Shown: in pieces, positions 18,213 through 31,650 of the stretch
How the letters are laid out: the number at the start of each line of letters is the position of its first letter
Numbering within the stretch: the stretch's first letter is position 1
DNA from: Acanthosepion esculentum
Taxonomy: Eukaryota; Mollusca; Cephalopoda; Sepiida; Sepiidae
Assembly: GCA_964036315.1 (NCBI GenBank)
Contig: OZ038517.1
Coordinates: forward strand, 13,778,772-13,842,771
Direction: 5' to 3'
Length of the DNA stretch: 64,000 nt
Position numbers and translations under genes: made by a program
The notes under the pieces: generated by a model
Database searches by the model: none
Told to the model about the DNA's origin: nothing
The model's input: only the letters and a program-made list of their open reading frames with translations

Positions 18213-19137
18213 AGTCAAAAGGAATAATAGATTTATAAAATGTCAAAAGGAATAACAGATTTATAAAATGTCAAAAGGAATAACGGACTTATAAAAAGTC
18301 AAAAGGAATAACGGACTTATAAAATGTCAAAAGGAATAACGGATTTATAAAATGTCAAAAGGAATAACGGATTTATAAAATGTCAAAAGGAATAACGGAC
18401 TTATAAAATGTCAAAAGGAATAACGGATTTATAAAATGTCAAAAGGAATAACGGATTTATAAAATGTCAAAAGGAATAACGGATTTATAAAAAGTCAAAA
18501 GGAATAACGGACTTATAAAATGTCAAAAGGAATAACGGATTTATAAAATGTCAAAAGGAATAACGGATTTATAAAATGTCAAAAGGAATAACGGATTTAT
18601 GAAATGTCAAAAGGAATAACGGATTTATAAAAAGTCAAAAGGAATAACGGATTTATAAAAAGTCAAAAGGAATAACGGATTTATAAAAAGTCAAAAGGAA
18701 TAACGGATTTATAAAAAGTCAAAAGGAATAACGGATTTATAAAAAGTCAAAAGGAATAACGGACTTATAAAATGTCAAAAGGAATAACGGATTTATAAAA
18801 TGTCAAAAGGAATAACGGACTTATAAAATGTCAAAAGGAATAACGGACTTATAAAATGTCAAAAGGAATAACGGATTTATAAAATGTCAAAAGGAATAAC
18901 AGATTTATAAAATGTCAAAAGGAATAACGGATTTATAAAAAGTCAAAAGGAATAACGGACTTATAAAATGTCAAAAGGAATAACGGATTTATAAAATGTC
19001 AAAAAGGAATAACGGATTTATAAAATGTCAAAAGGAATAACGGATTTATAAAAAGTCAAAAGGAATAACGGATTTATAAAAAGTCAAAAGGAATAACGGA
19101 TTTATAAAATGTCAAAAGGAATAATGCATTTATAAAA
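18213..19137. repeat. 28-bp minisatellite, about 33 copies
   Basis: The unit is 'gtcaaaaggaataacgga' plus 'tttataaaat'. Variants are limited to 'gactt' for 'gattt', 'aaagtc' for 'aatgtc' and a few others, which occur in blocks and indicate segmental amplification. One unit near 19,000 has an extra A. The repeats directly abut one another with no unique spacers, so it is not a CRISPR array. Confidence 0.98.
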
Positions 19138-19304
19138 CTAAAGAAAATCAATTTGGTAAAGATGAGGGTAAATTCAAATTTCAGATTTTTTTTCTACAAA
19201 GCACTTTAAAGCACTGCAAGGGTACAGTGGTTCAACCAGGCCAAACATAGAAAAAAAAATAGTAAATAAATAACGACACAAAATTTCATAAGTAAATAAA
19301 ATAA

Positions 19305-19556
19305 TCAAAAGTGGAAAATCGTGGTCATCAAATAAAAAAATATGTAGTTAATAAGAGTACCCAAGATTAATGAACTGATTGTAACGAAGACTATTTTTAG
19401 GTCCCTCATTTTCTCTGGAGTCTCAGAGAGTATAAGATAGGTAATGGCCACTATAATAATCATAACGCTGGACTTACTTGGATTCATGGGAATATGTGAA
19501 GACTTTGAGCGCTCATGGCTGCTGCCTTCTTTGCCAGGTGAGTCACTGATAGGAAC
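19305..19556 (-). CDS. Candidate terminal coding exon, two-helix membrane segment
   Basis: An open frame of 83 codons plus TGA runs from an acceptor-like 'tttatattcccag' (AG at 19,558-19,557) to the stop at 19,305-19,307, with codon phase 0 at the junction. The first 22-25 residues are polar and rich in Ser, Lys and His. Then come two hydrophobic stretches, around VMIIIVAITYLIL and FVTISSLILGTLINYIFFYL, separated by a charged SETPEKMRDLK linker. An internal Met would give a 60-residue version. Codon choice is varied and the segment is less AT-rich than its flanks, unlike the repeat translations elsewhere. I do not recognise the family. The upstream exons would lie within or beyond the satellite array. 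A rival reading exists on the plus strand: ATG at 19,444 followed by a perfect CAG/GTGAGT donor at 19,537/19,538. Confidence 0.4.
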   Translation of the reverse strand, partial: VPISDSPGKEGSSHERSKSSHIPMNPSKSSVMIIIVAITYLILSETPEKMRDLKIVFVTISSLILGTLINYIFFYLMTTIFHF

Positions 19557-20075
19557 CTGGGAATATAAATATTGAAATAAATTCCTATAAATACAGGTGC
19601 AAAGGTAGGTATACAGTAATGAAAAACAAAATGTGTATAACTATATGGATTATACAAATATCAATAATAGATATAACGACCTCTCAAATGTTTAACCGGT
19701 TTGTCCTCATCATTCACTCACACCTCTTTACCTGCAAAACTTTTATTATTATTTATTAAAATATAAAAATTATAATAAAAGCATTATAATAAAAATTATG
19801 GAAATAATTGCATTGTATTTGGTTCACATATCTTTATAATCTTGTAAATAAAGATTTGCTGAGGGAATCTTGGTAGTATAAAGTAATAACAATGTCAACA
19901 GAAAACCGTCTTTTAAAACTGTTATTTTTTTATTTTTTTTTTGGCACCAAGGTTAAACTTTGCCGATTCATTACAGGAAAATAGAGTAGGATTTTTTTGA
20001 AAGATGGTATTCAACTTTTGAATCTCTGGTTGTCTTCAATTAGCAAACAGATTTGATGGACAAAAAGTCTCATTA
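19557..20075. other. AT-rich spacer before the tandem arrays
   Basis: Nothing was recognised. If the exon at 19,305-19,556 is real, this is intron sequence. Confidence 0.5.
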
Positions 20076-20450
20076 TCTGTCTATATTTCTGAGATGAGGT
20101 ATTATGTACACTATTTACAATATTCGGACTATTGTCCTCATCTTTGTCGTCATATTTATTACAACGTTTCGGCCTTTCAGTATCTGTCTATATTTCTGAG
20201 ATGAGGTATTATGTACACTATTTACATTATTCGGACTATTGTCCTCATCTTTGTCGTCATATTTATTACAACGTTTTGGCCCTTCAGTATCTGTCTATAT
20301 TTCTGAGATGAGGTATTATGTACACTATTTACATTATTCGGACTATTGTCCTCATCTTTGTCGTCATATTTATTACAAAGTTTTGGCCCTTCAGTATCTG
20401 TCTATATTTCTGAGATGAGGTATTATGTACAATATTTACATTATTCGGAC
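20076..20450 (+). repeat. 107-bp tandem repeat, about 3.5 copies
   Basis: Units are marked by 'gagatgaggtattatg' at 20,091, 20,198, 20,305 and 20,412, exactly 107 bp apart. Each has 'attcggactattgtcctc' and ends with 'acaacgttttggcccttcag'-like sequence. The fourth unit stops at its 'cggactatt' word and continues straight into the 183-bp satellite. Diverged copies of this family are at 13,556-13,662 and, inverted, at 13,905-13,990. Confidence 0.97.
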
Positions 20451-23400
20451 TATTGACTTATATATTTAGGTTTTATTACAATTCTAATCAATGCTTTTCA
20501 AAACATTAATCATTGCCAAGGATTCAAGTTAAAAAAGTGGTATTATGAGAAAATCCATCCTGCTGACATTACGTCTTATTGTGGCTATATTTGTCCATGT
20601 TTAGGGAGAAACTTTGATTGAAACTTTACGGACTATTCACTCATATATTAAGGTTTTATTACAATTCTAATCAATGCTTTTCAAAACATTAATCATTGCC
20701 AAGGATTCGAGTTAAAAAAGTGGTATTATGAGAAAATCCATCCTGCTGACATTATGTCTTATTGTGGCCATATTTGTCCATGTTTAGGGAAAAACTTTGA
20801 TTGAAACTTTACGGACTATTCACTTATAGATTTAGGTTTTATTACAATTCTAATCAATGCTTTTCAAAACATTAATCATTGCCAAGGATTCAAGTTAAAA
20901 AAGTGGTATTATGAGAAAATCCATCCTGTTGACATTATGTCTTATTGTGGCCATATTTGTCCATGTTTAGGGAAAAACTTTGATTGAAACTTTACGGACT
21001 ATTCACTTATATATTTAGGTTTTATTACAATTCTAATCAATGCTTTTCAAAACATTAATCATTGCCAAGGATTCAAGTTAAAAAAGTGGTATTATGAGAA
21101 AATGCATCCTGTTGACATTATGTCTTATTGTGGCCATATTTGTCCATGTTTAGGGAAAAACTTTGATTGAAACTTTACGGACTATTCACTTATAGATTTA
21201 GGTTTTATTACAATTCTAATCAATGCTTTTCAAAACATTAATCATTGCCAAGGATTCAAGTTAAAAAAGTGGTATTATGAGAAAATCCATCCTGTTGACA
21301 TTATGTCTTATTGTGGCCATATTTGTCCATGTTTAGGGAAAAACTTTGATTGAAACTTTACGGACTATTCACTTATATATTTAGGTTTTATTACAATTCT
21401 AATCAATGCTTTTCAAAACATTAATCATTGCCAAGGATTCAAGTTAAAAAAGTGGTATTATGAGAAAATGCATCCTGTTGACATTATGTCTTATTGTGGC
21501 CATATTTGTCCATGTTTAGGGAAAAACTTTGATTGAAACTTTACGGACTATTCACTTATAGATTTAGGTTTTATTACAATTCTAATCAATGCTTTTCAAA
21601 ACATTAATCATTGCCAAGGATTCAAGTTAAAAAAGTGGTATTATGAGAAAATCCATCCTGCTGACATTATGTCTTATTGTGGCCATATTTGTCCATGTTT
21701 AGGGAAAAACTTTGATTGAAACTTTACGGACTATTCACTTATAGATTTAGGTTTTATTACAATTCTAATCAATGCTTTTCAAAACATTAATCATTGCCAA
21801 GGATTCGAGTTAAAAAAGTGGTATTATGAGAAAATCCATCCTGTTGACATTATGTCTTATTGTGGCCATATTTGTCCATGTTTAGGGAAAAACTTTGATT
21901 GAAACTTTACGGACTATTCACTTATAGATTTAGGTTTTATTACAATTCTAATCAATGCTTTTCAAAACATTAATCATTGCCAAGGATTCAAGTCAAAAAA
22001 GTGGTATTATGAGAAAATCCATCCTGCTGACATTATGTCTTATTGTGGCCATATTTGTCCATGTTTAGGGAGAAACTTTGATTGAAACTTTACGGACTAT
22101 TCACTTATATATTTAGGTTTTATTACAATTCTAATCAATGCTTTTCAAAACATTAATCATTGCCAAGAATTCGAGTTAAAAAAGTGGTATTATGAGAAAA
22201 TCCATCCTGCTGACATTATGTCTTATTGTGGCCATATTTGTCCATGTTTAGGGAAAAACTTTGATTGAAACTTTACGGACTATTCACTTATATATTTAGG
22301 TTTTATTACAATTCTAATCAATGCTTTTCAAAACATTAATCATTGCCAAGGATTCAAGTTAAAAAAGTGGTATTGTGAGAAAATCCATCCTGTTGACATT
22401 ATGTCTTATTGTGGCTATATTTGTCCATGTTTAGGGAGAAACTTTGATTGAAACTTTACGGACTATTCACTTATAGATTTAGGTTTTATTACAATTCTAA
22501 TCAATGCTTTTCAAAACATTAATCATTGCCAAGGATTCGAGTTAAAAAAGTGGTATTATGAGAAAATCCATCCTGCTGACATTATGTCTTATTGTGGCCA
22601 TATTTGTCCATGTTTAGGGAAAAACTTTGATTGAAACTTTACGGACTATTCACTTATATATTTAGGTTTTATTACAATTCTAATCAATGCTTTTCAAAAC
22701 ATTAATCATTGCCAAGGATTCAAGTCAAAAAAGTGGTATTATGAGAAAATCCATCCTGCTGACATTATGTCTTATTGTGGCCATATTTGTCCATGTTTAG
22801 GGAAAAACTTTGATTGAAACTTTACGGACTATTCACTTATAGATTTAGGTTTTATTACAATTCTAATCAATGCTTTTCAAAACATTAATCATTGCCAAGG
22901 ATTCAAGTTAAAAAAGTGGTATTGTGAGAAAATGCATCCTGTTGACATTATGTCTTATTGTGGCCATATTTGTCCATGTTTAGGGAGAAACTTTGATTGA
23001 AACTTTACGGACTATTCACTCATATATTAAGGTTTTATTACAATTCTAATCAATGCTTTTCAAAACATTAATCATTGCCAAGGATTCAAGTCAAAAAAGT
23101 GGTATTATGAGAAAATCCATCCTGCTGACATTACGTCTTATTGTGGCCATATTTGTCCATGTTTAGGGAGAAACTTTGATTGAAACTTTACGGACTATTC
23201 ACTCATATATTAAGGTTTTATTACAATTCTAATCAATGCTTTTCAAAACATTAATCATTGCCAAGGATTCAAGTCAAAAAAGTGGTATTATGAGAAAATC
23301 CATCCTGCTGACATTATGTCTTATTGTGGCCATATTTGTCCATGTTTAGGGAAAAACTTTGATTGAAACTTTACGGACTATTCACTTATATATTTAGGTT

Positions 23401-23579
23401 TTATTACAATTCTAATCAATGCTTTTCAAAACATTAATCATTGCCAAGGATTCAAGTTAAAAAAGTGGTATTGTGAGAAAATCCATCCTGCTGACATTAT
23501 GTCTTATTGTGGCTATATTTGTCCATGTTTAGGGAGAAACTTTGATTGAAACTTTACGGACTATTCACTCATATATTAA

Positions 23580-26500
23580 GGTTTTATTACAATTCTAATC
23601 AATGCTTTTCAAAACATTAATCATTGCCAAGGATTCAAGTTAAAAAGGTGGTATTATGAGAAAATCCATCCTGCTGACATTACGTCTTATTGTGGCCATA
23701 TTTGTCCATGTTTAGGGAGAAACTTTGATTGAAACTTTACGGACTATTCACTCATATATTAAGGTTTTATTAGAATTCTAATCAATGCTTTTCAAAACAT
23801 TAATCATTGCCAAGGATTCAAGTCAAAAAAGTGGTATTATGAGAAAATCCATCCTGCTGACATTATGTCTTATTGTGGCCATATTTGTCCATGTTTAGGG
23901 AGAAACTTTGATTGAAACTTTACGGACTATTCACTTATATATTTAGGTTTTATTACAATTCTAATCAATGCTTTTCAAAACATTAATCATTGCCAAGGAT
24001 TCAAGTCAAAAAAGTGGTATTATGAGAAAATCCATCCTGCTGACATTATGTCTTATTGTGGCCATATTTGTCCATGTTTAGGGAGAAACTTTGATTGAAA
24101 CTTTACGGTCTATTCACTTATATATTTAGGTTTTATTACAATTCTAATCAATGCTTTTCAAAACATTAATCATTGCCAAGGATTCAAGTTAAAAAAGTGG
24201 TATTATGAGAAAATCCATCCTGCTGACATTACGTCTTATTGTGGCCATATTTGTCCATGTTTAGGGAGAAACTTTGATTGAAACTTTACGGACAATTCAC
24301 TTATATATTTAGGTTTTATTACAATTCTAATCAATGCTTTTCAAAACATTAATTATTGCCAAGGATTCAAGTTAAAAAAGTGGTATTATGAGAAAATGCA
24401 TCCTGTTGACATTATGTCTTATTGTGGCCATATTTGTCCATGTTTAGGGAAAAACTGTGATTGAAACTTTACGGACTATTCACTTATATATTTAGGTTTT
24501 ATTACAATTCTAATCAATGCTTTTCAAAACATTAATCATTGCCAAGGATTCAAGTTAAAAAAGTGGTATTGTGAGAAAATCCATCCTGTTGACATTATGT
24601 CTTATTGTGGCTATATTTGTCCATGTTTAGGGAGAAACTTTGATTGAAACTTTACGGACTATTCACTCATATATTAAGGTTTTATTACAATTCTAATCAA
24701 TGCTTTTCAAAACATTAATCATTGCCAAGGATTCAAGTTAAAAAAGTGGTATTATGAGAAAATGCATCCTGTTGACATTATGTCTTATTGTGGCCATATT
24801 TGTCCATGTTTAGGGAGAAACTTTGATTGAAACTTTACGGACTATTCACTTATATATTTAGGTTTTATTACAATTCTAATCAATGCTTTTCAAAACATTA
24901 ATCATTGCCAAGGATTCAAGTTAAAAAAGTGGTATTGTGAGAAAATCCATCCTGTTGACATTATGTCTTATTGTGGCTATATTTGTCCATGTTTAGGGAG
25001 AAACTTTGATTTAAACTTTACGGACTATTCACTCATATATTAAGGTTTTATTACAATTCTAATCAATGCTTTTCAAAACATTAATCATTGCCAAGGATTC
25101 AAGTCAAAAAAGTGGTATTATGAGAAAATGCATCCTGCTGACATTATGTCTTATTGTGGCCATATTTGTCCATGTTTAAGGAGAAACTTTGATTGAAACT
25201 TTACGGACTATTCACTTATATATTAAGGTTTTATTACAATTCTAATCAATGCTTTTCAAAACATTAATCATTGCCAAGGATTCAAGTCAAAAAAGTGGTA
25301 TTATGAGAAAATCCATCCTGCTGACATTATGTCTTATTGTGGCCATATTTGTCCATGTTTAGGGAGAAACTTTGATTGAAACTTTACGGACTATTCACTC
25401 ATATATTAAGGTTTTATTACAATTCTAATCAATGCTTTTCAAAACATTAATCATTGCCAAGGATTCAAGTTAAAAAGGTGGTATTATGAGAAAATCCATC
25501 CTGCTGACATTACGTCTTATTGTGGCCATATTTGTCCATGTTTAGGGAGAAACTTTGATTGAAACTTTACGGACTATTCACTCATATATTAAGGTTTTAT
25601 TAGAATTCTAATCAATGCTTTTCAAAACATTAATCATTGCCAAGGATTCAAGTCAAAAAAGTGGTATTATGAGAAAATCCATCCTGCTGACATTATGTCT
25701 TATTGTGGCCATATTTGTCCATGTTTAGGGAGAAACTTTGATTGAAACTTTACGGACTATTCACTTATATATTTAGGTTTTATTACAATTCTAATCAATG
25801 CTTTTCAAAACATTAATCATTGCCAAGGATTCAAGTCAAAAAAGTGGTATTATGAGAAAATCCATCCTGCTGACATTATGTCTTATTGTGGCCATATTTG
25901 TCCATGTTTAGGGAGAAACTTTGATTGAAACTTTACGGTCTATTCACTTATATATTTAGGTTTTATTACAATTCTAATCAATGCTTTTCAAAACATTAAT
26001 CATTGCCAAGGATTCAAGTTAAAAAAGTGGTATTATGAGAAAATCCATCCTGCTGACATTACGTCTTATTGTGGCCATATTTGTCCATGTTTAGGGAGAA
26101 ACTTTGATTGAAACTTTACGGACTATTCACTTATATATTTAGGTTTTATTACAATTCTAATCAATGCTTTTCAAAACATTAATTATTGCCAAGGATTCAA
26201 GTTAAAAAAGTGGTATTATGAGAAAATGCATCCTGTTGACATTATGTCTTATTGTGGCCATATTTGTCCATGTTTAGGGAAAAACTTTGATTGAAACTTT
26301 ACGGACTATTCACTTATATATTTAGGTTTTATTACAATTCTAATCAATGCTTTTCAAAACATTAATCATTGCCAAGGATTCAAGTTAAAAAAGTGGTATT
26401 GTGAGAAAATCCATCCTGTTGACATTATGTCTTATTGTGGCCATATTTGTCCATGTTTAGGGAGAAACTTTGATTGAAACTTTACGGTCTATTCACTTAT

Positions 26501-27300
26501 ATATTTAGGTTTTATTACAATTCTAATCAATGCTTTTCAAAACATTAATCATTGCCAAGGATTCAAGTTAAAAAAGTGGTATTATGAGAAAATCCATCCT
26601 GCTGACATTACGTCTTATTGTGGCCATATTTGTCCATGTTTAGGGAGAAACTTTGATTGAAACTTTACGGACTATTCACTTATATATTTAGGTTTTATTA
26701 CAATTCTAATCAATGCTTTTCAAAACATTAATTATTGCCAAGGATTCAAGTTAAAAAAGTGGTATTATGAGAAAATGCATCCTGTTGACATTATGTCTTA
26801 TTGTGGCCATATTTGTCCATGTTTAGGGAAAAACTTTGATTGAAACTTTACGGACTATTCACTTATATATTTAGGTTTTATTACAATTCTAATCAATGCT
26901 TTTCAAAACATTAATCATTGCCAAGGATTCAAGTCAAAAAAGTGGTATTATGAGAAAATGCATCCTGCTGACATTATGTCTTATTGTGGCCATATTTGTC
27001 CATGTTTAGGGAGAAACTTTGATTGAAACTTTACGGACTATTCACTTATATATTAAGGTTTTATTACAATTCTAATCAATGCTTTTCAAAACATTAATCA
27101 TTGCCAAGGATTCAAGTCAAAAAAGTGGTATTATGAGAAAATCCATCCTGCTGACATTATGTCTTATTGTGGCCATATTTGTCCATGTTTAGGGAGAAAC
27201 TTTGATTGAAACTTTACGGACTATTCACTTATATATTTAGGTTTTATTACAATTCTAATCAATGCTTTTCAAAACATTAATCATTGCCAAGGATTCAAGT
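23580..27300 (+). repeat. Higher-order duplication, 10 monomers (1,830 bp)
   Basis: Rare variants recur with exactly 1,830 bp offset: 'taaaaaggtgg' at 23,641 and 25,471, 'tagaattcta' at 23,771 and 25,601, 'ctttacggtc' at 24,101 and 25,931, and 'aattattgcc' at 24,351 and 26,181. Four independent private variants in the same order show a block duplication of ten monomers. Confidence 0.93.
25920..26870 (+). repeat. Higher-order duplication, 3 monomers (549 bp)
   Basis: 'ctttacggtc' at 25,931 recurs at 26,480 and 'aattattgcc' at 26,181 recurs at 26,730, both with a 549-bp offset. The duplication lies within the second copy of the 10-monomer block and is therefore later than it. Confidence 0.9.
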
Positions 27301-29289
27301 CAAAAAAGTGGTATTATGAGAAAATCAATCCTGCTGACATTATGTCTTATTGTGGCCATATTTGTCCATGTTTAGGGAGAAACTTTGATTGAAACTTTAC
27401 GGACTATTCACTCATATATTAAGGTTTTATTACAATTCTAATCAATGCTTTTCAAAACATTAATCATTGCCAAGGATTCAAGTCAAAAAAGTGGTATTAT
27501 GAGAAAATCCATCCTGCTGACATTATGTCTTATTGTGGCCATATTTGTCCATGTTTAGGGAGAAACTTTGATTGAAACTTTACGGACTATTTACTTATAT
27601 ATTTAGGTTTTATTACAATTCTAATCAATGCTTTTCAAAACATTAATCATTGCCAAGGATTCAAGTCAAAAAAGTGGTATTATGAGAAAATCCATCCTGC
27701 TGACATTATGTCTTATTGTGGCCATATTTGTCCATGTTTAGGGAGAAACTTTGATTGAAACTTTACGGACTATTCACTTATATATTTAGGTTTTATTACA
27801 ATTCTAATCAATGCTTTTCAAAACATTAATCATTGCCAAGGATTCAAGTTAAAAAAGTGGTATTATGAGAAAATCCATCCTGCTGACATTACGTCTTATT
27901 GTGGCCATATTTGTCCATGTTTAGGGAGAAACTTTGATTGAAACTTTACGGACTATTCACTTATATATTTAGGTTTTATTACAATTCTAATCAATGCTTT
28001 TCAAAACATTAATCATTGCCAAGGATTCAAGTTAAAAAAGTGGTATTATGAGAAAATCCATCCTGCTGACATTACGTCTTATTGTGGCCATATTTGTCCA
28101 TGTTTAGGGAGAAACTTTGATTGAAACTTTACGGACTATTCACTTATATATTTAGGTTTTATTACAATTCTAATCAATGCTTTTCAAAACATTAATCATT
28201 GCCAAGGATTCAAGTCAAAAAAGTGGTATTATGAGAAAATCCATCCTGTTGACATTATGTCTTATTGTGGCCATATTTGTCCATGTTTAGGGAGAAACTT
28301 TGATTGAAACTTTACGGACTATTCACTTATATATTTAGGTTTTATTACAATTCTAATCAATGCTTTTCAAAACATTAATCATTGCCAAGGATTCAAGTCA
28401 AAAAAGTGGTATTATGAGAAAATCCATCCTGTTGACATTATGTCTTATTGTGGCCATATTTGTCCATGTTTAGGGAAAAACTTTGATTGAAACTTTACGG
28501 ACTATTCACTTATATATTTAGGTTTTATTACAATTCTAATCAATGCTTTTCAAAACATTAATCATTGCCAAGGATTCAAGTCAAAAAAGTGGTATTATGA
28601 GAAAATCCATCCTGTTGACATTATGTCTTATTGTGGCCATATTTGTCCATGTTTAGGGAAAAACTTTGATTGAAACTTTACGGACTATTCACTTATATAT
28701 TTAGGTTTTATTACAATTCTAATCAATGCTTTTCAAAACATTAATCATTGCCAAGGATTCAAGTCAAAAAAGTGGTATTATGAGAAAATCCATCCTGCTG
28801 ACATTATGTCTTATTGTGTCCATATTTGTCCATGTTTAGGGAAAAACTTTGATTGAAACTTTACGGACTATTCACTTATAGATTTAGGTTTTATTACAAT
28901 TCTAATCAATGCTTTTCAAAACATTAATCATTGCCAAGGATTCAAGTTAAAAAAGTGGTATTATGAGAAAATCCATCCTGCTGACATTATGTCTTATTGT
29001 GGCCATATTTGTCCATGTTTAGGGAAAAACTTTGATTGAAACTTTACGGACTATTCACTTATAGATTTAGGTTTTATTACAATTCTAATCAATGCTTTTC
29101 AAAACATTAATCATTGCCAAGGATTCAAGTTAAAAAAGTGGTATTATGAGAAAATCCATCCTGCTGACATTATGTCTTATTGTGGCCATATTTGTCCATG
29201 TTTAGGGAAAAACTTTGATTGAAACTTTACGGACTATTCACTTATAGATTTAGGTTTTATTACAATTCTAATCAATGCTTTTCAAAACA

Positions 29290-31650
29290 TTAATCATTGC
29301 CAAGGATTCGAGTTAAAAAAGTGGTATTATGAGAAAATCCATCATGTTGACATTATGTCTTATTGTGGCCATATTTGTCCATGTTTAGGGAGAAACTTTG
29401 ATTGAAACTTTACGGACTATTCACTTATAGATTTAGGTTTTATTACAATTCTAATCAATGCTTTTCAAAACATTAATCATTGCCAAGGATTCAAGTTAAA
29501 AAAGTGGTATTATGAGAAAATCCATCCTGCTGACATTATGTCTTATTGTGGCCATATTTGTCCATGTTTAGGGAGAAACTTTGATTGAAACTTTACGGAC
29601 TATTCACTTATAGATTTAGGTTTTATTACAATTCTAATCAATGCTTTTCAAAACATTAATCATTGCCAAGGATTCGAGTTAAAAAAGTGGTATTATGAGA
29701 AAATCCATCCTGCTGACATTATGTCTTATTGTGGCCATATTTGTCCATGTTTAGGGAAAAACTTTGATTGAAACTTTACGGACTATTCACTTATATATTT
29801 AGGTTTTATTACAATTCTAATCAATGCTTTTCAAAACATTAATCATTGCCAAGGATTCAAGTTAAAAAAGTGGTATTATGAGAAAATCCATCCTGCTGAC
29901 ATTATGTCTTATTGTGGCCATATTTGTCCATGTTTAGGGAAAAACTTTGATTGAAACTTTACGGACTATTCATTTATATATTTAGCTTTTATTACAATTC
30001 TAATCAATGCTTTTCAAAACATTAATCATTGCCAAGGATTCAAGTTAAAAAAGTGGTATTATGAGAAAATCCATCCTGCTGACATTATGTCTTATTGTGG
30101 CCATATTTGTCCATGTTTAGGGAAAAACTTTGATTGAAACTTTACGGACTATTCACTTATAGATTTAGGTTTTATTACAATTCTAATCAATGCTTTTCAA
30201 AACATTAATCATTGCCAAGGATTCAAGTAAAAAAAGTGGTATTATGAGAAAATCCATCCTGTTGACATTATGTCTTATTGTGGCCATATTTGTCCATGTT
30301 TAGGGAAAAACTTTGATTGAAACTTTACGGACTATTCACTTATATATTTAGGTTTTATTACAATTCTAATCAATGCTTTTCAAAACATTAATCATTGCCA
30401 AGGATTCAAGTCAAAAAAGTGGTATTATGAGAAAATCCATCCTGCTGACATTATGTCTTATTGTGGCCATATTTGTCCATGTTTAGGGAAAAACTTTGAT
30501 TGAAACTTTACGGACTATTCACTTATATATTTAGGTTTTATTACAATTCTAATCAATGCTTTTCAAAACATTAATCATTGCCAAGGATTCAAGTCAAAAA
30601 AGTGGTATTATGAGAAAATCCATCCTGTTGACATTATGTCTTATTGTGGCCATATTTGTCCATGTTTAGGGAAAAACTTTGATTGAAACTTTACGGACTA
30701 TTCACTTATATATTTAGGTTTTATTACAATTCTAATCAATGCTTTTCAAAACATTAATCATTGCCAAGGATTCAAGTTAAAAAAGTGGTATTATGAGAAA
30801 ATCCATCCTGCTGACATTATGTCTTATTGTGGCCATATTTGTCCATGTTTAGGGAAAAACTTTGATTGAAACTTTACGGACTATTCACTTATATATTTAG
30901 GTTTTATTACAATTCTAATCAATGCTTTTCAAAACATTAATCATTGCCAAGGATTCAAGTTAAAAAAGTGGTATTATGAGAAAATCCATCCTGCTGACAT
31001 TATGTCTTATTGTGGCCATATTTGTCCATGTTTAGGGAAAAACTTTGATTGAAACTTTACGGACTATTCACTTATAGATTTAGGTTTTATTACAATTCTA
31101 ATCAATGCTTTTCAAAACATTAATCATTGCCAAGGATTCGAGTTAAAAAAGTGGTATTATGAGAAAATCCATCATGTTGACATTATGTCTTATTGTGGCC
31201 ATATTTGTCCATGTTTAGGGAGAAACTTTGATTGAAACTTTACGGACTATTCACTTATAGATTTAGGTTTTATTACAATTCTAATCAATGCTTTTCAAAA
31301 CATTAATCATTGCCAAGGATTCAAGTTAAAAAAGTGGTATTATGAGAAAATCCATCCTGCTGACATTATGTCTTATTGTGGCCATATTTGTCCATGTTTA
31401 GGGAGAAACTTTGATTGAAACTTTACGGACTATTCACTTATAGATTTAGGTTTTATTACAATTCTAATCAATGCTTTTCAAAACATTAATCATTGCCAAG
31501 GATTCGAGTTAAAAAAGTGGTATTATGAGAAAATCCATCCTGCTGACATTATGTCTTATTGTGGCCATATTTGTCCATGTTTAGGGAAAAACTTTGATTG
31601 AAACTTTACGGACTATTCACTTATAGATTTAGGTTTTATTACAATTCTAA
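29290..31650 (+). repeat. Second 10-monomer (1,830-bp) duplication
   Basis: The private variant 'atcatgttga' (instead of 'atcctgttga') at 29,341 recurs at 31,171, again exactly 1,830 bp apart. The surrounding pattern of gagtt/aagtt and ggaga/ggaaa sites agrees in the following monomers. Confidence 0.85.

Noticed and set aside
18213..19137. CRISPR-like array
   Set aside because: The 28-bp units abut directly with no unique spacers, and the setting is eukaryotic.
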